Assembly (NCBI GenBank): GCA_030616365.1
Contig: JAUWXM010000030.1
Coordinates: forward strand, 1-12,268
DNA from: a bacterium
Lineage (GTDB): Bacteria > UBP18 > UBA7526
Reading direction: 5' to 3'
Length of the DNA: 12,268 bases
Part shown: positions 1 to 6,100 of the stretch, piece by piece
Layout: the number at the start of each line of letters is the position of its first letter
Position numbering within the stretch: position 1 is the stretch's first letter
Made by a program: the position numbers and the translations under genes
The notes under the pieces: model-generated
Database searches by the model: none
Told to the model about the DNA's origin: nothing
The model's input: the letters and a program-made list of their open reading frames with translations, nothing else

Positions 1-1965
1 CCTCAAAGATGTGGCATAGCCGAACATCTCTCCCAAGGGAACGAGCGCTCTTACAGTCTTGGCCTTGCCCCTAGTGCCTAACTGCTCTATCTTTCCTCTC
101 CTGGAATTTAGGTCTCCGATCACATCCCCCAGATACTCTTCGGGTACTACTACCTCTATCTTCATTACCGGCTCAAGAAGCACTGGCCTTGCCCTTTTAA
201 GGGCATCCTTGAATGCTAAGGAGCCAGCCATCTTAAATGCAATTTCAGATGAGTCCACCTCATGGAATGAGCCATCGTATAATATTATTTTAACATTGAT
301 TACAGGATAACCAGCCAAAACCCCTGATTCGCAGGCCTCCCTTATTCCTCTTTCTATGGATGGAATATATTCTTTCGGGATGGCCCCTCCCTTTATCCTA
401 TTCTCAAAAGTAAATTCTTTACCCGGGACAACTTGTAGGGAGACCACTCCATACTGACCCCTTCCTCCAGTCTGTCTGATAAATTTTCCCGTTGCTTTGG
501 ACTCTTTGGTAATGGTCTCTTTATAGGCTACCCGGGGCTTGCCCACCACGGCCTCTAATTTGAATTCCCTCAATAATCTATCGACAATGATCTCCAGGTG
601 TAGTTCTCCCATGCCAGAGATTATGGTCTGGGAGGTCTCCTCATCTACCTTCACCCTGAAGGTGGGATCTTCCTCTGCCAGCCTGGCTAAAGATTGGTTG
701 AGCTTCTCCTCCTCCTTTTTCGTCTTGGGCTCGATGGCCACAGAGATCACTGGCTCAGGAAAGTGCATGGTTTCTAAGAGGATGGGGGCATCTCTATCAC
801 ATAATGTATCCCCGGTCTTGGTCTCCTTTAATCCGATAGCAGCAGCGATATCGCCAGCATAGACCTCTTCCCTATCCCGACGCTTATTGGCGTGCATCTG
901 CAGGATTCTTCCTATTCTCTCCCTCTTATCCCGGGAGGCGTTATAGATATAGGAACCAGCCTTCACACTCCCGGAATATACCCGGAAAAAGGTGAGATTC
1001 CCTACATAGGGATCGGTGGCGATCTTAAAGGCCAGGGCGGCGAAAGACTCGGAGTCAGAGGCTTTCCTCTTCTCCTTACTTCTACCTATGGGATTAATAC
1101 CCTCCACTGCCCGGATATCAATAGGTGAAGGAAGATAGTCAACTATGGCATCCAAGAGAGGCTGGATCCCCTTATTCTTGATGGCGGCACCACATAGCAC
1201 TGGGATGAGAGTAGCAGATAGAGTCCCTTTTCTAATCCCTCTCTTCAGCAGATCCTCCTCTATCTCTTCTCCTTTTAGGTATTTCTCCATCAACTCCTCA
1301 TCTGCCTCGCTTACTCCCTCAATCAGTCTCTCCCTATATTCTCTTGCTTTCTCTTCAAACTCGGATGGAATCTTTCCTATTTGGGGTCTTATTCCCAGCT
1401 CTTCTTCCCAGGTGATAGCCCTCATCTTGACCAGATCGATCACTCCCTTAAAGCTCTCCGCTTCTCCCATGGGGATCTGAATGGGAAGGGCATTAGCATT
1501 GAGTTTCTCTCTCATCTCCTCTACCGCTTCCAAGAAGCGAGCACCCACCCGATCCATCTTATTTATGAATGCCAGGCAGGGAATGCCATATCTCCTCGCC
1601 TGATGCCAGACGGTCTCTGACTGGGGCTCTACTCCTCCCACAGCACAGAAGATGGCCATGGCCCCATCCAGGACTCTTAGGGATCTCTCAACCTCAACCG
1701 TGAAGTCCACGTGGCCCGGGGTATCAATAATGTTAATCCTATGGTCTCGCCAGTAGCAGGTGGTGGCAGCCGAGGTAATGGTTATTCCCCTCTCCTTCTC
1801 CTGAGCCATCCAGTCCATGATGGCCGTCCCCTCATCCACCTCACCCAATCTGTGGCTTATTCCGGTATAGTAAAGGATGTGTTCTGTGGTGGTCGTCTTC
1901 CCGGCATCAATGTGGGCCATGATCCCGATATTTCTTATTCTTTCTAAAGGTATCTCTCTCGCCAT
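1..1965 (-). CDS. fusA: Translation elongation factor G (EF-G), 3' end cut by window edge
   Basis: EF-G is the cytoplasmic GTPase that drives tRNA-mRNA translocation on the ribosome. The 655 codons in the window read open without a stop. The GTPase motifs are intact: P-loop AHIDAGKTT at about residues 17-25, a switch I segment RGITITSAATT at 59-69, DTPGH at 81-85 and NKMD at 135-138, followed by the GGVEPQSETVW segment typical of EF-G. The last visible region (EEYLGDVIGDLNSRRGKI and onward) belongs to domain V, so only roughly the last 40 residues are missing, given a usual length near 690-700. I chose the ATG at 1965 (MAREIPLERIRNIGI) because it sits 4 nt after the same 13-bp motif that precedes rpsG. 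An in-frame ATG at 1974 would add only MSK and lies inside that motif. It is the last gene of the str block, 133 bp after rpsG. Nothing suggests a second EF-G paralogue or a tetracycline-resistance protein. Confidence 0.96.
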   Translation of the reverse strand, partial: MAREIPLERIRNIGIMAHIDAGKTTTTEHILYYTGISHRLGEVDEGTAIMDWMAQEKERGITITSAATTCYWRDHRINIIDTPGHVDFTVEVERSLRVLDGAMAIFCAVGGVEPQSETVWHQARRYGIPCLAFINKMDRVGARFLEAVEEMREKLNANALPIQIPMGEAESFKGVIDLVKMRAITWEEELGIRPQIGKIPSEFEEKAREYRERLIEGVSEADEELMEKYLKGEEIEEDLLKRGIRKGTLSATLIPVLCGAAIKNKGIQPLLDAIVDYLPSPIDIRAVEGINPIGRSKEKRKASDSESFAALAFKIATDPYVGNLTFFRVYSGSVKAGSYIYNASRDKRERIGRILQMHANKRRDREEVYAGDIAAAIGLKETKTGDTLCDRDAPILLETMHFPEPVISVAIEPKTKKEEEKLNQSLARLAEEDPTFRVKVDEETSQTIISGMGELHLEIIVDRLLREFKLEAVVGKPRVAYKETITKESKATGKFIRQTGGRGQYGVVSLQVVPGKEFTFENRIKGGAIPKEYIPSIERGIREACESGVLAGYPVINVKIILYDGSFHEVDSSEIAFKMAGSLAFKDALKRARPVLLEPVMKIEVVVPEEYLGDVIGDLNSRRGKIEQLGTRGKAKTVRALVPLGEMFGYATSLR

Positions 1966-1969
1966 TTTG

Positions 1970-1982
1970 CTCATTCCATTCG
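1970..1982 (-). promoter_or_regulatory. 13-bp start-proximal motif before fusA (probable ribosome-binding region)
   Basis: Minus-strand CGAATGGAATGAG, followed by 4 nt and the fusA ATG at 1965. It contains only a weak Shine-Dalgarno-like GGA..GAG. It matches the motif before rpsG at 11 of 13 positions, with the same 4-nt spacing, and this is the main reason for preferring the 1965 start. It is internally duplicated (GAATG twice). Function as a ribosome-binding site is inferred. Confidence 0.5.
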
Positions 1983-2017
1983 CAGTTTACAGTTAACAGT
2001 TCACAGTTTACAGTAAA
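1983..2017. repeat. Five tandem heptamers, consensus CAGTTNA
   Basis: Five consecutive 7-bp units fill 1983-2017 in the rpsG-fusA spacer. The first four are CAGTT followed by a variable base and A; the fifth is CAGTAAA. The array ends directly against the 13-bp motif before fusA. It is too short and lacks spacers, so it is not a CRISPR array. It resembles the short tandem heptamer (STRR) class described in heterocystous cyanobacteria only in architecture; no relationship is implied. Confidence 0.85.
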
Positions 2018-2021
2018 AAAA

Positions 2022-2076
2022 CTGGTTACTGTTTCAGCCAAAGGCTGATCCGCCTCTGGCGGACGCTGGTTACTGT
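2022..2076. repeat. 11-bp direct repeats flanking two adjacent hairpins, rpsG-fusA spacer
   Basis: CTGGTTACTGT occurs exactly twice, at 2022-2032 and 2066-2076. Between the copies lie two perfect inverted repeats: TCAGCC/GGCTGA (2034-2048, 3-nt loop) and TCCGCC/GGCGGA (2049-2063, 3-nt loop), placed back to back. In the transcribed direction a T7 run (2015-2021) follows after about a dozen bases. That is too far from the stem for a canonical intrinsic terminator, so I label the unit a repeat and leave its function open. Confidence 0.8.
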
Positions 2077-2098
2077 ACACCTCGCTAAACTTCCAATG

Positions 2099-2569
2099 CT
2101 ACCATCTGTAGTGGGCAAAGGCCTTGTTGGCCTCCGCCATCCTATGAGTATCTTCCTTCTTCTTTACTGCTAGGCCAGTCTTCCTTGAGGCATCCAAGAG
2201 TTCTCCGGCCAGCCTCTCGGCCATGGTATGCTCTTTTCTCTTCCTGGCAAAGTTTATTACCCAGCGCCGGGCTAAAGTCTCTCCCCTCTCCGGTCTGACA
2301 TCTACTGGAACCTGGTAGGTGGCTCCTCCCACCCTACGAGGCTTTACCTCCAAAAGTGGTCTTACATTCTCAATGGCTCTTTTAAAGAGGCTCAAGGGGT
2401 CTTGACCGCTCTTCTTCCCTACAATCTCCAAGGCCTCATAGAGTATGAATCTGGCCAAGGACTTCTTCCCCTTCAGCATGAGGCAGTTAACAAACTTCGC
2501 CACTAAGAGGTTATTATACTTGGGATCGGGCAGTATCTCTCTCTTAAAGGCTCTCTTTCTTCTGGGCAT
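2099..2569 (-). CDS. rpsG: 30S ribosomal protein S7 (uS7)
   Basis: uS7 nucleates folding of the 3' major domain of 16S rRNA and contacts mRNA and tRNA near the E site. The protein is 156 residues from MPRRKRAFKREILPDP to the terminal AHYRW, which is the standard bacterial length. Recognisable segments are the basic N terminus, the VKPRRVGGATYQVPVDV beta-hairpin region in the middle, and KKEDTHRMAEANKAFAHYRW at the C terminus. The open frame extends 12 codons upstream to 2605, but those residues do not resemble S7 and include the probable ribosome-binding motif, so the ATG at 2569 is the start. Stop is TAG. It lies 48 bp after rpsL and 133 bp before fusA. In Escherichia coli S7 represses its own operon by binding the rpsL-rpsG intercistronic region; I cannot see from this short spacer whether that operates here. 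Confidence 0.98.
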   Translation of the reverse strand: MPRRKRAFKREILPDPKYNNLLVAKFVNCLMLKGKKSLARFILYEALEIVGKKSGQDPLSLFKRAIENVRPLLEVKPRRVGGATYQVPVDVRPERGETLARRWVINFARKRKEHTMAERLAGELLDASRKTGLAVKKKEDTHRMAEANKAFAHYRW

Positions 2570-2573
2570 CTCA

Positions 2574-2586
2574 CTCACTCCGTTCG
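2574..2586 (-). promoter_or_regulatory. 13-bp start-proximal motif before rpsG, containing GGAG
   Basis: Minus-strand CGAACGGAGTGAG, followed by TGAG and the rpsG ATG at 2569. The embedded GGAG is the best Shine-Dalgarno candidate, 8 nt before the start. The whole block is related to those before fusA and rpsL (consensus CGARYGKARYGAG). Between it and the rpsL stop are two heptamer-like units (TATTGCC and TATTGCG) on the minus strand, so even this 48-bp spacer carries the repeat style of the longer ones. Confidence 0.55.
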
Positions 2587-2617
2587 TACGCAATAGGCAA
2601 TACAAAGAAATCTGCGT

Positions 2618-2989
2618 TTATTTGGGTTTCTTCGTTCCATATTTGGAGCGACTCTTTCTCCTGTCCTCCACTCCCATAGTATCCAGGGTTCCCCTTATGA
2701 CGTGATACCTCACCCCAGGTAAATCCTTCACCCTTCCTCCCCTGATGAGGACGATGGAGTGTTCCTGCAGGTTATGGCCTATCCCGGGGATGTAGACCGT
2801 GACCTCCATACCATTGGAGAGGCTAACCCTGGCCACCTTTCTTAGGGCACTATTGGGTTTCTTGGGAGTGGTGGTATAGACCCTGGTGCATACCCCCCTC
2901 TTCTGGGGAGAGCCTCCCAAGGCAGGAGTGATGATCTTCTTAGTAGTCTTCTTCCTTCCCCTCCTTATCAGTTGACTTACTGTAGGCAT
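2618..2989 (-). CDS. rpsL: 30S ribosomal protein S12 (uS12)
   Basis: uS12 sits at the 30S decoding centre and controls tRNA selection accuracy. The protein is 123 residues, the normal bacterial length, from MPTVSQLIRRGRKK to KYGTKKPK. It holds the signature TTTPKKPNSALRKVARV (about 39-55) and the loop GHNLQEHSIVLIRGGRVKDLPGVRYH (71-96). The lysines at 43 and 88, whose substitution classically gives streptomycin resistance or dependence, are both present. So is Asp89, the residue that is methylthiolated in some bacteria. Stop is TAA. The start at 2989 is supported by family alignment and by GAGGT 5 nt upstream. It is the first gene of the str block, 107 bp downstream of rpoBC. Confidence 0.98.
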   Translation of the reverse strand: MPTVSQLIRRGRKKTTKKIITPALGGSPQKRGVCTRVYTTTPKKPNSALRKVARVSLSNGMEVTVYIPGIGHNLQEHSIVLIRGGRVKDLPGVRYHVIRGTLDTMGVEDRRKSRSKYGTKKPK

Positions 2990-2996
2990 CTCATAC

Positions 2997-3009
2997 CTCG
3001 CTACGCTCG
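2997..3009 (-). promoter_or_regulatory. 13-bp start-proximal motif before rpsL, overlapping GAGGT
   Basis: Minus-strand CGAGCGTAGCGAG, then GTATGAG and the rpsL ATG at 2989. Its end overlaps GAGGT, a reasonable Shine-Dalgarno sequence 5 nt from the start. It matches the rpsG copy at 10 of 13 positions and has internally repeated AGCG halves. A 9-bp fragment of the same block (ACCTCGCTA on the plus strand) also appears near 2079-2087, just past the rpsG stop. Confidence 0.55.
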
Positions 3010-3012
3010 GAT

Positions 3013-3060
3013 AGTTTACCAGTTTGCCGGTTTTCCGGTTTGCCAGTTTGTTGGTTTTTC
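3013..3060. repeat. Six tandem octamers, consensus RGTTTNCC (plus strand)
   Basis: Six contiguous 8-bp units run in perfect register from 3013 to 3060, in the spacer between rpoBC and rpsL. Four fit RGTTTNCC exactly; the last two diverge in their final bases. The array is separated by TTAATTAA (3061-3068) from a second octamer array of opposite orientation. Confidence 0.85.
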
Positions 3061-3068
3061 TTAATTAA

Positions 3069-3116
3069 CTGGCTAACTGGCCGACTGGTTAACTGGCTAA
3101 CCAACTGACTGTTTAC
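3069..3116. repeat. Second octamer array, CTGGYTAA type, overlapping the rpoBC 3' end
   Basis: Four consecutive units of CTGGCTAA type (3069-3100, one unit CTGGCCGA) are followed by two degenerate units to 3116. Read on the minus strand the unit is TTARCCAG, so it is roughly the inverse of the neighbouring RGTTTNCC array. The rpoBC stop codon (TAG, 3097-3099) lies inside the fourth unit, and 3100-3116 is coding sequence. Confidence 0.8.
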
Positions 3117-6100
3117 TCTTCACCCCCGCCTGCGCCGAGGCTTCGGCGGGCAGAAGTTCCAGTTCTTGGTAGGTAGAGAGGCCGGTTCCTGCTGGTATGA
3201 GGTGGCCCATGATTACGTTCTCTTTCAGGCCTCTTAATTCATCCCTTTTACCACTGGCGCCGGCCTCAGTCAATACCCTGGTCGTCTCCTGGAAACTGGC
3301 CGCGGAGATGAAGGACTCTGTTGTCAGGGAGGCCTTAGTTATCCCTAAGAGGATGGGCTGAGCAGTGGCAGGTCTCTTCTTCTTCTTCAATACCTTCTCA
3401 TTCTCCGTTCGGAATATGACCCGATCTATCGCCTCACCCGGCAGGAAGCTGGTATCTCCAGGATCTATGATCCTCACTTTTTTGAGCATCTGGCGGACGA
3501 TGATCTCCACATGCTTATCATTTATTTCCACACCTTGGAGCCGATAGACCTCCTGGATCTCACTCACCAGGTAGTCCTGTAACTCCTTATCTCCTTTAAC
3601 ACTCAATATATCGTGGGGGATGACGGGTCCGGACATCAATCTATCTCCGGCCATCACCCGATCCCCTTCATAGACCCGGAGGTGTTTCCCCTGGGGGATG
3701 AAGTACTCCCGACTCTCTGTTTCCCCTTCCACGATGATCCTTCTCATCCCCCTAATCGACTCTCCAAACTTGACTACCCCATCGATCTCTGTGATGATGG
3801 CTGGCTCCTTCGGCTTCCTAGCCTCAAAGAGCTCTGCTACCCGAGGAAGCCCACCAGTGATGTCCTTGGTCTTAGTTATCTCCCTGGGGAACTTGGCCAG
3901 AATCTCTCCAGAAGTGACCCAATCACCGGGATTCACTATGATGTGGGCCCCGGTCAATACCGTATATCTATCAACGATTTTGCCTATCCTGTCCTTAATG
4001 ATGATCTCTGGATGGAGCCGGGTATGACGATGATCAATGATCACCCTTCCGATGTGTCCCGTAGACTTATCTCTCTCCGCTCTCATGGTCACTCCCTTGA
4101 TGACATCTGAGAAGATCACCCTACCCTCCGCCTCTGTTAACAGGGGTCGGGTGTAGGGATCCCACTCCACAAGGAGTGCCCCCTTCTTTACTTCCTTCCC
4201 TTTTCTCTCTTTTAATATGGCACCATAGGGGACTATCTGGGTCTGGATCTCTTTCTCCTCCTTATCCAAGAGGCTTATTCTTCCATTGCGGTTTAAGACT
4301 ACAGTCTCTTTATTCTTATTCACCACGATCCTCAGATTACGGTATTCTATTCTTCCCTCTTCCTTGGCCAGAATCTTCGATTGGGCAATGACTCTGGATG
4401 CCGTTCCCCCAATGTGAAAGGTCCTCATGGTGAGCTGGGTTCCTGGCTCACCGATAGATTGGGCGGCGATGACCCCCACCGTCTCTCCTAAGTCAACCAG
4501 CCTCCTCGTGGATAGGTTTCTTCCATAGCACTTCTGGCAGACACCATATCTCGCCTCACAGGTTAGGACGCTACGCACTCTGATCTCATCTATTCCCGCC
4601 TCCTCAATAATCCTCGCTTTCTCTTCTGTGATCTCCTCATTCCTTCTAACAATGACATCGCCCAGTCTGGGAATGGTGATATCCTCCTGGGCCACCCTCC
4701 CTATGATCCTATCCGATAGCGTGACAACGATCTCCCCTCCTTCCAGTATGGGGCCTAAGGTAATCCCATTGAGCGTTCCACAATCCTCTTCAGTAACGAT
4801 CACCTCGTGGGCAACATCTACTAATCTCCTGGTGAGGTACCCAGAGTCCGCGGTCTTCAGGGCGGTATCTGCTAACCCCTTCCTTGCCCCATGGGCAGAT
4901 ATGAAGTACTCCAAGACGGTCAGTCCCTCTCGGAAGTTGGCCGTGATGGGAGATTCTATAATCTCGCCACTTGGCTTGGCCATCAGTCCTCTCATGCCCG
5001 CCAGCTGCCTCACCTGCTCCTTAGATCCCCGGGCTCCGGAATCGGCCATCATCAGGATGGGATTGAACTTCGTCCTTCCCTTGGGTGGAACCCTCAATCC
5101 CTCGATCATCCGGTCCGCCACCTCATCTGTGGTATGGGTCCAGATGTCGATGATCTTGTTATGCCTCTCGCCATCGGTTATGATCCCATCTCTATACTCT
5201 CCCTCCACCTTCCATACCGCCTTCTTGGCCTTCTCTAAAAGCTCTTTCTTCTCCTTGGGTACCTCCATATCAACCAAACCGATAGAGGTCCCGGCCTTGG
5301 TAGCAAACCGAAAGCCCAATTCCTTTAGATCGTCCAAGAGAAGGATGGTGCGGTAGCGTCCCAATCTTTGAAAACAGGAGAGGATGAGAGTGGTGATATC
5401 CTTCTTGGCCAGCTCCTTATTTATAAACCTGAGCTCCTCAGGTAGAATCTGGTTGAAGACCACCCTTCCGTAGGTGGTAGCTACAATTTCCTCACCGATC
5501 TTTACTTTTATCTTAGCATGAAGGGAGAGCGCCCCATGATCATAGGCGATTAGGACTTCCTCGCAACTTGCGAATCTCTTCCCCTCCCCCTTCTCTCCAG
5601 AGAGCTCTTTTGTGAGATAGCACAAGCCCAGGACCATATCCTGAGTGGGAGCGACTAAGGGCTTCCCGTGGGCCGTGGATAGAATATTATTGGGGGCGAG
5701 CATGAGAAGCCGGGCTTCGAGCTGGGCCTCACTAGATAATGGGAGATGGACCGCCATCTGGTCTCCATCGAAATCGGCATTGAAGGCCACGCAGACTAAG
5801 GGATGGATTCTGATGGCGTCTCCTTCCACAAGCACCGGTTCAAAAGCCTGGATCCCCTGGCGGTGCAGCGTGGGGGCACGATTTAGGAGTACGGGATGCT
5901 CTGAGATTATCTTCTCCAATATGTCCCAGACTTCGTCTGTCTCCTGGGCCATGAGCTTCTTTGCTCCCTTAATGGAGGTGACATATCCCTTCTCCTTTAG
6001 TCTCCGGATGAGAAAGGGCTCGAAGAGCTCTAGGGCCATCTTCTTGGGCAATCCGCACTGGTGGAGTTTGAGCTCTGGTCCGATGACGATGACCGAGCGC

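Noticed and set aside
511..543. Antibiotic-resistance alleles in RNA polymerase or S12
   Set aside because: These coordinates are RpoB residues, not bases. The key rifampicin-pocket residues and S12 Lys43 and Lys88 are wild type, so no resistance is predicted from these sites.
2015..2063. Intrinsic terminator between rpsG and fusA
   Set aside because: There are two hairpins and a T7 run in the transcribed direction, but the run is separated from the stems by about a dozen bases. A weak or Rho-independent variant cannot be excluded from sequence alone.
2570..2605. A 12-residue N-terminal extension of S7 from the upstream ATG at 2605
   Set aside because: The extra residues do not resemble S7, the 156-residue form is the family standard, and the upstream segment contains the probable ribosome-binding motif.
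1983..3116. Spacer repeats as a CRISPR array
   Set aside because: Units are 7-8 bp, directly tandem and degenerate, with no spacers of uniform length and no cas genes.
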